64,000 bases of DNA from an uncultured Flavobacteriales bacterium (GTDB lineage Bacteria > Bacteroidota > Bacteroidia > Flavobacteriales > Schleiferiaceae): positions 148,988 through 212,987 of the forward strand of contig CAJXKC010000004.1 in NCBI GenBank assembly GCA_913055685.1. The letters run 5' to 3'. Under the pieces are notes generated by a model that was not told the origin of the DNA, did no database searches, and saw only the letters and a list, made by a program, of their open reading frames with translations. The position numbers were made by a program, and so were the translations under genes. Positions 1 to 10,804 of the stretch are shown in pieces. Every line of letters starts with the position of its first letter. The stretch's first letter is position 1.

Positions 1-265
1 CAAGGTCATGCGCAAATTGGGCAATGCAGCGGCCGCCATTACCACACATCGTGCTTTCCCGGCCATCGCTGTTGTAATAAATCATCCTAAAATCATATCC
101 AGCTTCTTTAGCTAGAATGATTAGTCCGTCTGCACCAACACCAAATCGACGGTGACAAGCTTGGGCGATGTCATTTTGACTTAGCTTTGGGATTTCGCGA
201 CGTCCATCGATAAGAATGAAGTCATTTCCAGTACCTTGGTATTTATAAAAGTGAAGATTAGTCAA
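1..265 (-). CDS. dapF: Diaminopimelate epimerase DapF, N-terminal part (runs off the window edge; TTG start proposed)
   Basis: Minus-strand translation reads LTNLHFYKYQGTGNDFILIDGRREIPKLSQNDIAQACHRRFGVGADGLIILAKEAGYDFRMIYYNSDGRESTMCGNGGRCIAQFAHDL, with the DapF GTGNDF and MCGNGGRC motifs. Absent from the ORF track. Confidence 0.92.
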   Translation of the reverse strand, partial: MTNLHFYKYQGTGNDFILIDGRREIPKLSQNDIAQACHRRFGVGADGLIILAKEAGYDFRMIYYNSDGRESTMCGNGGRCIAQFAHDL

Positions 266-368
266 TTCTTGTTAAAATGTCGTTAAACCAAAGCCCTCAT
301 GGGCAACAGAATTTGCTTTGGAATAGTTATTGAAAAAAATTTGTTGCAAAGTAAAAATATAGGAGGAT

Positions 369-1820
369 ATGAAGAATATAGCAAAGCTCATTTTGGTTTC
401 AACTTTAGGCGGAATTATAAGCCTAGGGGCCTATAAAATGTTTTTTGAAAAGCCGGAGGTACGCACCTACTTCGAAGCACCGGCCAATTATCAGCCCAAG
501 CAAACGAATTATGTACCCGGAACCGCTCCTGAAGATTTTGTGATGGCGGCCGAAAAATCGGTTCATAGTGTGGTGCACGTTAAAACTGCGGTGGTGGCCA
601 ATATGCCTCAGGTGCAGTCTCCTTTCGATTTATTCTTTGGTATGCCTAAGGCAGCGCCCGATGGCCGTTTGCAATTGGGAACCGGCTCGGGGGTGATTAT
701 AAGTAAAGATGGTTATATCGTAACCAATAACCACGTAATTGAGAATGCCGAAGAAATTTTAGTGGGCCTGAACAGTGGAGAGGAGTATCGTGCGGAGGTA
801 ATCGGCACCGACCCCACTACCGATATTGCGCTCATTAAAATTAGCGATGAGGTAGATAGATTACCTTATTTGGATTTCAGCAATAGCGATAATATAAAGG
901 TTGGTGAATGGGTTCTTGCAGTAGGTAATCCCTTTAACCTAACCTCCACGGTTACCGCTGGCATCGTGAGTGCCAAAGCCCGCAGCATAGGTATTATTAA
1001 TGAAAGAGCAGCAATCGAATCTTTCATTCAGACAGATGCAGCGGTAAATCCCGGGAACAGTGGGGGAGCCTTAGTGAATACCAAAGGGGAATTGGTGGGC
1101 ATTAATTCTGCTATTAGTACTCGTACCGGTTCTTTTGAGGGTTATTCCTTTGCAGTGCCTAGTAATTTGGCCAAAAAAGTGGTGGCCGATCTCAAAGAGT
1201 ATGGCACTGTGCAACGCGCCTTTATTGGGGTTAATATTTCGGATGTAAATCAGAGTTTAGCCGATGAATTAGATCTCGACGTAAACTCCGGCGTGTATGT
1301 AGCGGGCTTGTCCGAAAATGGCGCTGCTGCGGATGCAGGTTTAATGAAAGGCGATGTGATTGTGGCCATTAACAATCGTAAAGTCTCAAAAAGTGCCGAG
1401 CTGCAAGAAATCATCGGTGCCAAGCGTCCAGGTGAAAAGGTAAAACTCTCTGTATTACGTGAAGGCGATACCGAAGATTTTGAAGTTACCCTACGCAATG
1501 TAAATGGTACTACCAAAAGAATCCGCAAAGAGGACTTGGAGTTCCTCACCCTGCTGGGTGGTAGCTTCCGCGAAATCAACGACAAGGAGAAACGTGCCTA
1601 TCGTATACCTTATGGTGTTAAAATTACCGAAGTAAATTCCGGAATCTTGGCCGATCAAGATATTCCTGAAGGATTCATCATTACGCAGATTAACCAAAAA
1701 CCCATAAAGAATATTGAAGATATTAATGAGGCCGGTATGAACCTTCCCAAAGAGAAGCCCGTGATAATCTTCGGCGTATTACCCAATGGTCGTGAGAAGT
1801 ACTTTGCCTTCGGATTCTAA
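369..1820 (+). CDS. Periplasmic Do/DegP-like serine protease with PDZ domains
   Basis: GSGVIISKDGYIVTNNHVI, TDIALIKI, NPGNSGGALVN catalytic motifs plus PDZ-like C-terminal segments. Confidence 0.95.
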   Translation: MKNIAKLILVSTLGGIISLGAYKMFFEKPEVRTYFEAPANYQPKQTNYVPGTAPEDFVMAAEKSVHSVVHVKTAVVANMPQVQSPFDLFFGMPKAAPDGRLQLGTGSGVIISKDGYIVTNNHVIENAEEILVGLNSGEEYRAEVIGTDPTTDIALIKISDEVDRLPYLDFSNSDNIKVGEWVLAVGNPFNLTSTVTAGIVSAKARSIGIINERAAIESFIQTDAAVNPGNSGGALVNTKGELVGINSAISTRTGSFEGYSFAVPSNLAKKVVADLKEYGTVQRAFIGVNISDVNQSLADELDLDVNSGVYVAGLSENGAAADAGLMKGDVIVAINNRKVSKSAELQEIIGAKRPGEKVKLSVLREGDTEDFEVTLRNVNGTTKRIRKEDLEFLTLLGGSFREINDKEKRAYRIPYGVKITEVNSGILADQDIPEGFIITQINQKPIKNIEDINEAGMNLPKEKPVIIFGVLPNGREKYFAFGF

Positions 1821-1843
1821 GGGATTAAGGCAAAAGCAAAAAT

Positions 1844-1872
1844 AAAAAAGCCCCAAGTCGGGGCTTTTTTTT
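1844..1872. terminator. Bidirectional intrinsic terminator between convergent htrA-like gene and valS
   Basis: aaaaaagccccaagtcggggctttttttt hairpin with T-tract. Confidence 0.85.
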
Positions 1873-1885
1873 ATTTGATAGTTCA

Positions 1886-4516
1886 TTAAAGCTTGGCTAG
1901 GCTTTCTTCCAAAGCTTTGATTTTTGCCTCCGCATCAGCTTGTTTGGCTTTTTCTTTCGCCACCACCGCTTCAGGGGCATTGTTTACAAATCGTTCGTTG
2001 GATAGTTTTTTCTCTACCGATTTTAAAAATCCTTTTAGGTAGGCCACTTCCTTTTGAATGCGCTCTTTTTCGGCTTCCATATCTACCGCTTCACCTGCAG
2101 GAACAAAAAACTCAAATTTTCCGGCTAAGAAACTAAAGCCTATCGCTTCTTGGTCGACCTTAACTTCGATGCGCTCCAAGTTAGCTAGTTTCGAAGCCAA
2201 GCTACGTAAACTAGGCTCCAGTGCCTCTTCGCTAGGATAGTAAAGTGCTAGTTTTTCTTTGGGAGATATGTTTTTCTCTGCTCTCAAATTGCGAACCCCG
2301 TTTACGACCGCTAACATCTGATCGAATTCACGTAAATAGGCCTGATCACTGTCCTGTAATTTGGGCCATTGACTCATGCAGAGGCTTTCTCCCGCTGAGC
2401 GATCCTTGAGGTTATGCCAAATCTCTTCGGTTAAGAATGGCATAAAAGGATGCAGTACCGTAACTACTTCCTCGAAGAAACTGATTGTTTGATTATAAAC
2501 GGCTTTGCTTATTGCTTCACCGTAAGGCGGTTTAATGGCTTCCAAATACCAATTGCAGAAATCGTCCCATACCCATTTATAACTAATCATTAGGGCTTCC
2601 GAAATTCGGTAAGAGCCAAAGCTCTTTTCCAATTGCTGCAGCACGTCCAATTTCTTTTCCGCAAACCAGCGCATGGCCGCAATATCCGATTCGCTAGGGG
2701 CCTTATCACTAAGTTCCCATGATTTTACTAAGCGTTGGGCATTCCAAATTTTATTGGAGAAGTTTCTGCCCTGCTCGCATAGTTCCTCATCGAAGGGTAG
2801 ATCATTACCAGCTGGAGAGGTGAGAAGCATACCCACGCGTACCCCGTCGGTACTGTATTTTTCCATCAATTCAATGGGGTCTGGGGAATTCCCAAGCGAC
2901 TTCGACATTTTTCGACCCTGTTTATCGCGTACGATACCCGTGAGGTAAACATTGCTAAAGGGCTTGGTGTCTCTTAATTCATAACCGATGATAATCATCC
3001 GCGCTACCCAGAAGAATAAAATTTCGGGAGCGGTAATTAGATCTCGGGTAGGGTAGTAGTAATTTATTTCTTCGTTTTCCGGATCCAGTACTCCGTTGAA
3101 TACCGATAAGGGCCATAGCCAGCTGGAGAACCAGGTGTCTAGTACATCTTCCTCCTGTTCTAAATCACTTATAGTTAAAGCAGGGTTGCCGGTTTTGGCC
3201 TGGGCTTTTTCCAAGGCCTCATCAGCGCTAAGCGCCACCACGATATTATTGCGATCGCCCTGGATGTAATAGGCTGGAATCTGATGCCCCCACCATAATT
3301 GACGAGAAATGTTCCAGTCAATTACATTTTCCATCCAGTGTCGATAGGTATTCTTGAATTTTTCGGGAATTAAATTGATTTCCGGATTTTCATCCATCAC
3401 CGCTTTAATAGCCGGTTCGGCAAGATCCTTCATCTTTAAGAACCATTGATCCGATAATCTGGGCTCGATAACCGCACCGGTTCGCTCACTGGTTCCAACT
3501 TTATTCTTATAGTCTTCGGCCTTTATTAAAAAGCCTTTTTCTTCTAGTTCTTTGGCAATGGCCTTACGCACCACAAAGCGATCCATGCCTTGGTAATGCA
3601 AACCATGGGCATTAAGCTTGCCTTCTTCATCCAATACATCGATAATCTCTAGATCGTGCTTTTGTCCGATCGTGTAGTCATTGATATCGTGGGCTGGGGT
3701 AATTTTTAAACAGCCGGTACCAAATTCCATGTCTACATATTCATCGGCAATAATGGGAATTTCACGATCACAAATCGGTACTCTTACCCTTTTCCCAACA
3801 ATGTCTTGGTAGCGCTCATCATTCGGATTTACGCAAATGGCCACATCCCCCAAAATGGTTTCGGGTCTGGTGGTAGCTACTTCAATGGCCCCATTGCCAT
3901 CTACCATTGGGTAACGTAAATGATAAAGTTTACCGTTTAATTCTTTGTGAATTACCTCCTCGTCGGATAGGGTGGTTTTGGCTTGGGGGTCCCAGTTTAC
4001 CATGCGGTAACCGCGGTAAATGAGCCCCTTGTCGTAAAGGTCAATGAATACTTTTAGCACCGATTCACTGCGCGTCTCATCCATAGTAAAGGCCTCACGA
4101 TCCCAATCGAAAGAGCAGCCTAAACGCTTTAATTGATCTTGGATAATGCCCCCGTGTTTGTGGGTCCATTCCCAGGCGTGTTTCAAAAATTCCTCGCGAC
4201 CAATTTCGAATTTATCGATACCATCTTCTTTTAGCTTAGCTACTACTTTAGCCTCGGTGGCGATCGATGCATGGTCGGTTCCTGGTACCCAACAGGCATT
4301 ATAGCCTAGCATACGCGCTCTGCGAATGAGCACATCTTGAAGGGTATTATTAAGCATATGTCCCATGTGTAAGACTCCCGTTACATTGGGCGGGGGAATC
4401 ACAATGGTGTAGGCTTCACGTTCATCCGGGACCGAAGCAAAAAACTTGTGATCCATCCAGTATTGGTACCACTTGTCTTCAGCGCTCAGGTGATCGAACT
4501 TAGCTGCTATGCTCAT
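1886..4516 (-). CDS. valS: Valyl-tRNA synthetase
   Basis: [13 protein letters not shown] signature, [12 protein letters not shown] motif, class I aaRS length 876 aa. Confidence 0.98.
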   Translation of the reverse strand: MSIAAKFDHLSAEDKWYQYWMDHKFFASVPDEREAYTIVIPPPNVTGVLHMGHMLNNTLQDVLIRRARMLGYNACWVPGTDHASIATEAKVVAKLKEDGIDKFEIGREEFLKHAWEWTHKHGGIIQDQLKRLGCSFDWDREAFTMDETRSESVLKVFIDLYDKGLIYRGYRMVNWDPQAKTTLSDEEVIHKELNGKLYHLRYPMVDGNGAIEVATTRPETILGDVAICVNPNDERYQDIVGKRVRVPICDREIPIIADEYVDMEFGTGCLKITPAHDINDYTIGQKHDLEIIDVLDEEGKLNAHGLHYQGMDRFVVRKAIAKELEEKGFLIKAEDYKNKVGTSERTGAVIEPRLSDQWFLKMKDLAEPAIKAVMDENPEINLIPEKFKNTYRHWMENVIDWNISRQLWWGHQIPAYYIQGDRNNIVVALSADEALEKAQAKTGNPALTISDLEQEEDVLDTWFSSWLWPLSVFNGVLDPENEEINYYYPTRDLITAPEILFFWVARMIIIGYELRDTKPFSNVYLTGIVRDKQGRKMSKSLGNSPDPIELMEKYSTDGVRVGMLLTSPAGNDLPFDEELCEQGRNFSNKIWNAQRLVKSWELSDKAPSESDIAAMRWFAEKKLDVLQQLEKSFGSYRISEALMISYKWVWDDFCNWYLEAIKPPYGEAISKAVYNQTISFFEEVVTVLHPFMPFLTEEIWHNLKDRSAGESLCMSQWPKLQDSDQAYLREFDQMLAVVNGVRNLRAEKNISPKEKLALYYPSEEALEPSLRSLASKLANLERIEVKVDQEAIGFSFLAGKFEFFVPAGEAVDMEAEKERIQKEVAYLKGFLKSVEKKLSNERFVNNAPEAVVAKEKAKQADAEAKIKALEESLAKL

Positions 4517-4668
4517 CGTCTAAATTTTTGAAAATAATTAAGCCGCCAAAGTTAATACTTAGCTAAGGGAAGCTTGCGAATACTTTGGTATAATTTTCGC
4601 GGACTAATTGGGCTATGTTAAAGGAGATAAAATTCCTAAATTTGAAAGGTCTAATTAAACAAAGTACA

Positions 4669-5112
4669 ATGAGACAAATGATCACTACCCTAGCAATGGT
4701 GTTTATTGGCTTCACTGCGATGGCGCAGCAGCAAGCGACTAATCCCAATGCTCCCCAAATCGAGTTCGAAACGGAAGTCGTAGACTATGGTACCATTGAG
4801 CAAGGTGCAAATGGTGTGCGTGAGTTTAAATTTACCAACAAAGGTAAAGAGCCATTAATCATTAAAAATGCCCGCGGATCCTGTGGTTGTACCGTGCCAA
4901 GCTGGCCAAAAGAACCTATTCAACCCGGACAAGACGCGGTTATTAAGGTGAAGTACGATACCCAGCGTATCGGACCCATCAATAAAAGTGTAACCGTTAC
5001 TACTAATGCTGCTACACCTACTAAGGTTTTACGCATTAAAGGTCAGGTTAAAAAGCCCGAACAGGTTAAGACTACTCCCGTAAAAGAGAAATCTTCTTTG
5101 ATGGCTAAGTAA
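4669..5112 (+). CDS. DUF1573 domain secreted protein
   Basis: Signal peptide MRQMITTLAMVFIGFTAMAQQ; FETEVVDYGTIEQG..FKFTNKGKEPLIIKNARGSCGCTVPSWPKEPI typical of DUF1573; internal ATG chosen over the 4615 ORF start. Confidence 0.85.
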   Translation: MRQMITTLAMVFIGFTAMAQQQATNPNAPQIEFETEVVDYGTIEQGANGVREFKFTNKGKEPLIIKNARGSCGCTVPSWPKEPIQPGQDAVIKVKYDTQRIGPINKSVTVTTNAATPTKVLRIKGQVKKPEQVKTTPVKEKSSLMAK

Positions 5113-5130
5113 GTCTTCTTATCCAATTAG

Positions 5131-5166
5131 AAAAAACGCCTCATTCTCAATGGGGCGTTTTTTTTT
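5131..5166. terminator. Intrinsic terminator between convergent genes
   Basis: aaaaaacgcctcattctcaatggggcgttttttttt. Confidence 0.75.
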
Positions 5167-5671
5167 AGGTCTTTATTCTTCGCTCTAATTCATCTTTCGA
5201 ATCTTCTCCGAACATCCATAGTCCGAATTCATCGAAGATTTTTTTGGCCTCAGGTTCGAGTAAGCCGCCAATTACTTCTGGTTTGGGGCCGAAGAAAGGA
5301 GGGAAGTGCTGTAATTCATCATCTTCCATAATATTCCATTTGCTGTGGCCGCCCATAAAAGGAGAGCGCAAAGCATACACTACTCGGCTCACTTTATATT
5401 CCCTGGCCATAAAGGCGCACATAGGGCAGGGCTCGCAATTGGAATAAAGAGTGGCTCCCACTAAATTGGAATGCCCCATTTTTTCATGGGCTTGGTGCAA
5501 AGCAATCACTTCAGCATGATCGGAGACCTTAGCACTGGCATTGTTTTCAGAAGCGCCGATAATTTCACCGTTTAACACTACCATAGAACCGAAAGGAGCG
5601 TCTCCTGCCGCAACGCTTCGGGCGGATAGCTCAATGCAATCCTTTACAAATTTTAAATCCTCTCCTTTCAT
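5165..5671 (-). CDS. Nucleoside/nucleotide deaminase (CMP/dCMP deaminase fold)
   Basis: HAEVIALHQA and PCPMCAFM zinc-binding motifs. Confidence 0.9.
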   Translation of the reverse strand: MKGEDLKFVKDCIELSARSVAAGDAPFGSMVVLNGEIIGASENNASAKVSDHAEVIALHQAHEKMGHSNLVGATLYSNCEPCPMCAFMAREYKVSRVVYALRSPFMGGHSKWNIMEDDELQHFPPFFGPKPEVIGGLLEPEAKKIFDEFGLWMFGEDSKDELERRIKT

Positions 5672-5746
5672 TGCTTTTCCTTTTGCGATTCAGCGAAATA
5701 AAGGAATTCCCTGAATTAAAATTGTAGCTTTGGAACAAATGTAATA

Positions 5747-6193
5747 ATGCGCTATTCTTCCGAAATACTAATTGAGCTGCCGCGAAAGCAGGTAATAGAT
5801 TTATTTGATGATGCCGACAACCTTTTTGAATGGATGAAAGGTTTGCAATCGGTTGAGCTAATTTTTGGTGAAGCCGGACAAGTTGGTGCTCAATCAAAAA
5901 TGAGCTTTGAAATGGGAAAGAGGCACATTGCTATGGTGGAAACCATTTTAGAGCGAAATTTCCCCGATTATTTTAAAACAGCTTATGAAACCAAAGGTGT
6001 TTACAATGAGGTGGAGAATTTCTTTATAGAAGAAGGAGAAATAACGCGCTATCGAACGGTGCATTATTTTCGATTCGACTCATGGGCCATGCGTCTCATG
6101 GCCAAACTAATGCCTAAGGCATTTAAAAAGCAATCCATGCAATACCTGAAAGATTTTAAAGCTTTTGCTGAATCAAATCAAGAACATGATTAA
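5747..6193 (+). CDS. SRPBCC (START-like) family protein
   Basis: Residue pattern and length typical of polyketide cyclase/SRPBCC proteins. Confidence 0.65.
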   Translation: MRYSSEILIELPRKQVIDLFDDADNLFEWMKGLQSVELIFGEAGQVGAQSKMSFEMGKRHIAMVETILERNFPDYFKTAYETKGVYNEVENFFIEEGEITRYRTVHYFRFDSWAMRLMAKLMPKAFKKQSMQYLKDFKAFAESNQEHD

Positions 6194-6686
6194 AACTGAG
6201 CGCTGTATTATTCGACCTTTAGAGGAAAAGGACTTCGAGGTACTTATCGATATGTACCAAGAACCTGACTCGAATAAGTATGTCGGCCCCCTTAGGGATA
6301 AAACCATCGATTTTTACCGCAGTTTTTTAGAGAACAAGAAGTTTTTAAATAATGAGGAACTAGGCTTTTTTAGCGTTAGTACTAAAGATAGCAAGGAAAT
6401 CATCGGTACCGTGAATGTCAATGTCTTTATGCTCTTAAAATTACCGCAAGTGGGAATTCACTTAAGGCGAAAGTACTGGCGCCAAGGCTATGCCAGCGAA
6501 TTAATGGCCGCTCTATTGGACTATGCGAAAACGGAAAAAAACTGGGATACTATATATGGGATTTTTGAAACCGATAATCAAGCCTCAAAATCTTTGATGA
6601 AAAAATTTGATTTTGAACCAAAGGAGCAGACAGATATCCAGGGAGTTAGTCTAGAAATTTATTCTAAATCCCTGAAAACCTTATAG
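6186..6686 (+). CDS. GNAT family N-acetyltransferase
   Basis: MIKTERCIIRPLEEKDFEVL.., LRRKYWRQGYASELMAALLDYAK, GIFETDNQASKSLMKKFDF; start moved to internal ATG. Confidence 0.9.
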   Translation: MIKTERCIIRPLEEKDFEVLIDMYQEPDSNKYVGPLRDKTIDFYRSFLENKKFLNNEELGFFSVSTKDSKEIIGTVNVNVFMLLKLPQVGIHLRRKYWRQGYASELMAALLDYAKTEKNWDTIYGIFETDNQASKSLMKKFDFEPKEQTDIQGVSLEIYSKSLKTL

Positions 6687-6803
6687 AGAAAGGGTTTGCA
6701 GGTGTAAATATTTTTTTTACCTTCACATCGGGAAGGGAATTTTAATAAGAGAATGGGCCGGGTGAAATTCTTCCTCGGCCCATCTTTTTTAAAGGGAAAG
6801 ACT

Positions 6804-7229
6804 ATGCATTTACGAACCGTCAGTCTTTTAGTATTCATTTTTTTTAGCAGCATGTCCGCGCAAGCGCAATTGGGTTTTGCGGTAGCCAAGAACCGATCGG
6901 GTTCTAGTTTAGATTATGCTCTAATCTTTAATGAGGGTTACCAATCGGAGTATCTGGCTAAACTCGACTTAAAGGAAAAAGGATTTCAAAGGGTTTATAA
7001 CCTTAATGGCGGTAGCGAACGCGGACATAATCTTCGCAGTGGTCATTATGTAGTTATTAAGGCAGTCCGCAAAAATTATCTCGGTAAGAAGATAATTAGT
7101 TACGGTATGGGGGCCAGTAATAACAGTGCCGAGGAGGCTAAGCGGCGTGCCATTTCTAATTTAAAGCAATACGATTGGGCCTGGAAGGAAGTCCATGGTT
7201 ACAGTATTATAGAAGAAGGAAGATTTTAG
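6804..7229 (+). CDS. Secreted hypothetical protein
   Basis: Signal peptide MHLRTVSLLVFIFFSSMSAQAQ; no family recognised. Confidence 0.6.
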   Translation: MHLRTVSLLVFIFFSSMSAQAQLGFAVAKNRSGSSLDYALIFNEGYQSEYLAKLDLKEKGFQRVYNLNGGSERGHNLRSGHYVVIKAVRKNYLGKKIISYGMGASNNSAEEAKRRAISNLKQYDWAWKEVHGYSIIEEGRF

Positions 7230-7299
7230 TGTGTATCTAAGGTTTGTTGAGAAGGTGGTATATTCATTGTACCACCTTTTTTATTGCTACCTTGTTGGC

Positions 7300-7806
7300 A
7301 TGCAAAGCTATTTCGCAATCTTACTTTTCGCATTAACATCTTTTAGCGGTCTGGCTCAGGCTTGTCCCTGTTGCACGGAAAATTATAATCAATTTGATTT
7401 TTGGCTAGGTAATTGGGAGGTGAAGGACACCAATGGAATTGCATTGGGTAGCAACCAAATTAGCGAAGCCGAGCAAAATTGTTTGATTGTTGAACATTGG
7501 ACCGGTGCAAGCGGTGGCACCGGGACATCCTATAATTATTACGATTCATCCGATTCTCTTTGGCATCAACTATGGGTAAGTAGCAATGGTTTTATTTTAA
7601 ACTTGAAAGGCAGTTGGCAAGGAGAGTCGATGCAACTGCGTTCCAAATTGCAGAAAGGTAAAAGTGTCGGGGATTTTTACCATCAAATTAGCTGGACCCC
7701 GCAAAAAGATGGAAGCATAATTCAGCGATGGGATTATCTCGGCACTAAAGGAGAGGTCCTGCAAACGGTATTCTACGGTATCTACCGCAAGGTCAACAAG
7801 GATTAG
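7300..7806 (+). CDS. Secreted hypothetical protein
   Basis: Signal peptide MQSYFAILLFALTSFSGLAQA followed by CPCCTENYNQFDFWLGNWEVKD.. Confidence 0.65.
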   Translation: MQSYFAILLFALTSFSGLAQACPCCTENYNQFDFWLGNWEVKDTNGIALGSNQISEAEQNCLIVEHWTGASGGTGTSYNYYDSSDSLWHQLWVSSNGFILNLKGSWQGESMQLRSKLQKGKSVGDFYHQISWTPQKDGSIIQRWDYLGTKGEVLQTVFYGIYRKVNKD

Positions 7807-8276
7807 TCGTGGTGATAGGGTTCACCCTTTAAAATAGTCGCCGCTCGGTACAATTGCTCTCCAAATAGGGCTCTTACAATTTGATGGGAGAAGGTCATCC
7901 GCGATAGGCTGAGCTTGTAATTGGCTCGCTGGTATACTTCTGGCGAAAAGCCATAAGGTCCGCCAATGCAAAAGACTAACCTTTTAGGTGATTGATTAAA
8001 CCACTGCTGAATTTGCTTTGCAAAAGCTCTTGAATGCAATTCCTTTCCTTTTTCATCCAACAATACCAACCAGTCTCCAGCTTGGAGTTCTTTAAAGAGC
8101 AATTTCCCTTCTTCTTCAGCAACCTGATTAAAGCTTAGTTTCTTGCTATTCTTAAGGTCTGGTATAACTTTGTGCTCGAAGGGCCAATAATGGCTCAAGC
8201 GCTGAAAGTACTCTCTTTCCAATTCGGCCACTGCCGACTGAGTGGTTTTTCCATGCATAATCAGAACTACTTTCAT
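7803..8276 (-). CDS. rlmH: 23S rRNA (pseudouridine1915-N3)-methyltransferase RlmH
   Basis: 157 aa; LDEKGKELHSRAFA, FCIGGPYGFSPEVY, LSLSRMTFSHQIVRALFGEQLYRA..GEPYHHD. Confidence 0.97.
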   Translation of the reverse strand: MKVVLIMHGKTTQSAVAELEREYFQRLSHYWPFEHKVIPDLKNSKKLSFNQVAEEEGKLLFKELQAGDWLVLLDEKGKELHSRAFAKQIQQWFNQSPKRLVFCIGGPYGFSPEVYQRANYKLSLSRMTFSHQIVRALFGEQLYRAATILKGEPYHHD

Positions 8277-8306
8277 CGCTAAAGGTTAATTCGGTAAATA
8301 AGAAAT

Positions 8307-8792
8307 ATGAGCGAAAGTAAGTTTTACCAACTGAGTGTAAAAGATACCAAAGGAGAAAGCATTGATATGTCTCAGTTTAAAGGGAAGCCCGTCTTAGTAG
8401 TTAATACCGCCACCAAATGCGGATTGGCACCGCAGTTTAATGGTTTGGAGGAATTGCACCAGAAGTATAAGGACCAGGGTTTGGTAGTTCTCGGTTTTCC
8501 TTGTAATCAGTTTCTTGGCCAAGAACCAGAGTCCAATGAAAGTATGGTAGAAGCTTGTTCCTTAAACTTTGGCGTTAGTTTTCAGCTAACGGAAAAGGTA
8601 AAGGTAAATGGTAGCGACACGCATCCAATCTTTGAATACCTTAAATCGGAGTTACCTGGTACCCTTAGCTCGGCTATCAAATGGAACTTCACCAAATTCT
8701 TAATCGATTCTGAGGGTAAGCCCTTAAAACGTTATTCGCCTCAAACCGAACCGGAGAAAATTGAAGCAGACATCAAATCGGTTCTGTCTTAA
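8307..8792 (+). CDS. Glutathione peroxidase family protein
   Basis: VVNTATKCGLAPQFNGLEEL, LGFPCNQFLGQEP, IKWNFTKFLID. Confidence 0.95.
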   Translation: MSESKFYQLSVKDTKGESIDMSQFKGKPVLVVNTATKCGLAPQFNGLEELHQKYKDQGLVVLGFPCNQFLGQEPESNESMVEACSLNFGVSFQLTEKVKVNGSDTHPIFEYLKSELPGTLSSAIKWNFTKFLIDSEGKPLKRYSPQTEPEKIEADIKSVLS

Positions 8793-8871
8793 ATAGCTAT
8801 CCTAAATATTTATTTAGCCAAGCTTCCAATCGCCTTAATTTGAATTAACTTAGTGTCATTAATTCATCTGA

Positions 8872-9957
8872 ATGAAACCAAAGCACCGCAATGTCCTTTT
8901 AATAGGTTATGATGAGCATTTATGCTTAAGCGTATTATACTGTCTTCGCAAGGAGAAGAATTATAATTTCTACGTTTTAACCACCAATGAGAAGAGCTCT
9001 GCGGGCTACTCCAGGCATGTGAAAGGCTTGGAATACGTTTCCTCTTACGATCAAATCGAAAAAGGAGCGGTAAAATGCATTCAGCAGTGGGATATTGATT
9101 TGTTGATGCCTTTTGGTGAGAAAGAAGGTTTAGCGGTAGCGGAGGCCAAAGATCGTTTGGCCAAGGTATGTCGCATTATGCCCCTTACCGAGCTCAATGA
9201 ATTTCAGATTGCTACTAATAAAAAACGACTAAATAACTTTTTGCTATCCAAGGGCTTACGCCTGATGCCCCAGACTCTGGACCTGGACGACCCCGATTTT
9301 AAATCTAAGTTTCAAAGTTTAAACTTCCCTTTACTCCTTAAACCGGCGGAGGGTGCCTTTGGACGCGGCATTCAAACCTTAAATACCAAAGAGGAAGCGA
9401 TAATGGCTTTGGATGAGGAAGGACTAGATCCCAAAGCACTCTATCTTCAAGAATACGTTGGCGGCAGTGATATCAATTGCAATGTTATCTGTGAAGATGG
9501 TGAGATAAAGCATTATACCATCCAAGAGTCGCCGTTAAAAACGCTCGGCAATTACAATAAGAACGACGACCTTATTTACAAAGATGATCCAGCGGTATTG
9601 GAAGTAGTAAAACCAATGCTTAAAGCCTTGAATTATCAAGGGGTGGCCTGTATCGATTTACGTCGGGATGTACTGCGCAATAAGGTCTATTTATTAGAAG
9701 TAAACGCGCGTTTTTGGGGCTCACTAATGGCTTCTTTAACCCGCGCTGGAGTTAACTTTCCGCTTATCATGCTTAAAATGGGCTTTGGCGAATCGGCACC
9801 TTCCTATCATAAGCGGGAAGGGAAACAAATAGCGGCCTCGACTTTTATTAAAAAGCTGCTTAAGTTCCAATGGCCCAAACCTAGTGAGTTAAAATTCTGG
9901 ACCTATTTGCATGATCCCTACGCGCGTTTCATGAAATATTGGCTGCAAAAATTTTAG
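8872..9957 (+). CDS. ATP-grasp domain protein
   Basis: PLLLKPAEGAFGRGIQTL, YLQEYVGGSDINCNVI, VYLLEVNARFWGS. Confidence 0.85.
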   Translation: MKPKHRNVLLIGYDEHLCLSVLYCLRKEKNYNFYVLTTNEKSSAGYSRHVKGLEYVSSYDQIEKGAVKCIQQWDIDLLMPFGEKEGLAVAEAKDRLAKVCRIMPLTELNEFQIATNKKRLNNFLLSKGLRLMPQTLDLDDPDFKSKFQSLNFPLLLKPAEGAFGRGIQTLNTKEEAIMALDEEGLDPKALYLQEYVGGSDINCNVICEDGEIKHYTIQESPLKTLGNYNKNDDLIYKDDPAVLEVVKPMLKALNYQGVACIDLRRDVLRNKVYLLEVNARFWGSLMASLTRAGVNFPLIMLKMGFGESAPSYHKREGKQIAASTFIKKLLKFQWPKPSELKFWTYLHDPYARFMKYWLQKF

Positions 9958-10015
9958 GGCATTTGCCGTATAGTTTGGGGCACCTAGAAATTGCATCTTT
10001 GAAAAAAGATAATCT

Positions 10016-10765
10016 ATGAATGCATCGAAAGCTATAAGTCTAGGCCTGGCCCTTTTACTATTTAGTGCCTGTGCTAAAGAGGAAGAAGCTCAAAGTCCAG
10101 ACACCTTAAATTTACCCGCTGGAATTAGTGGGGTTGATTATAATTTAGAATGTTCTTTTGCGGCCACGGGTGCTCCTAATCAAGTAGGGGATCAAGCTAG
10201 CTTTTCCTTTGGGAGTGATGGGTCTTTTGCGATTGACTTTAACCCGGCCGACAATGATGGCAATGAGGTTTTTGTTGCTTCGGGCGCACAAGAGGGCAAT
10301 GAGTTTGTATGGGAGGATCAGGGGGCTGGATATAAATATGCCCTAAGCTTAACCGCCGAGGATAGCTTAAATGAAGTAAATGTCTTCGACCTGCAAGGTA
10401 CCTTCCTAAATCAATGGAATCCTATTCCTGATGGTCCGGCTAATTTAAATCTCATTAAGGCCTTGGCCGGAAATTACCCGGTGCAGTCGGTCGATCAAGG
10501 AACCCACAACCGCATGAGCTTTAGCATCGCTGCTGATGGTAGTATCGATTTTGATTCGGGTATTAGTTTTAGCCCTAGCGACTATAATTTGATTACCGAT
10601 CGCATCGATGTTTTGGACGGTATTTGGATCGACATGAAGCCATGGCCCGATGAGCCTTACCCACGCATAGAACTTTTCGTGGACCCCAATGATTCTTCAC
10701 GCCTAGTGAAGGTGATCTACCGACCGAATTACCCTGGCAGTGGATCCACGGAAATAAGTTTATAA
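10016..10765 (+). CDS. Putative lipoprotein of unknown function
   Basis: Lipobox LLFSACAKEEE; no family recognised. Confidence 0.6.
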   Translation: MNASKAISLGLALLLFSACAKEEEAQSPDTLNLPAGISGVDYNLECSFAATGAPNQVGDQASFSFGSDGSFAIDFNPADNDGNEVFVASGAQEGNEFVWEDQGAGYKYALSLTAEDSLNEVNVFDLQGTFLNQWNPIPDGPANLNLIKALAGNYPVQSVDQGTHNRMSFSIAADGSIDFDSGISFSPSDYNLITDRIDVLDGIWIDMKPWPDEPYPRIELFVDPNDSSRLVKVIYRPNYPGSGSTEISL

Positions 10766-10768
10766 ATA

Positions 10769-10790
10769 GGCCCCGCAAGGGGCTTTTTTT
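10769..10790 (+). terminator. Intrinsic terminator
   Basis: ggccccgcaaggggcttttttt. Confidence 0.8.
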
Positions 10791-10804
10791 ATATTTTTAG
10801 TTTC

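Noticed and set aside
1250-1585. Antisense ORFs over htrA-like, valS, lipA, propeller and other genes (e.g. 1250-1585, 1924-2136, 33885-34310, 35188-35445)
   Set aside because: They lie opposite strongly supported CDSs, have low-complexity or arginine/serine-rich shadow composition and no recognisable domains.
4260-4275. GGTCGGTT occurrence in valS as another array unit
   Set aside because: A short match within a conserved coding sequence without the rest of the unit; expected by chance.
10593-10778. Minus-strand ORF 10593-10778
   Set aside because: Antisense to the end of a lipoprotein gene and into its terminator; no recognisable features.
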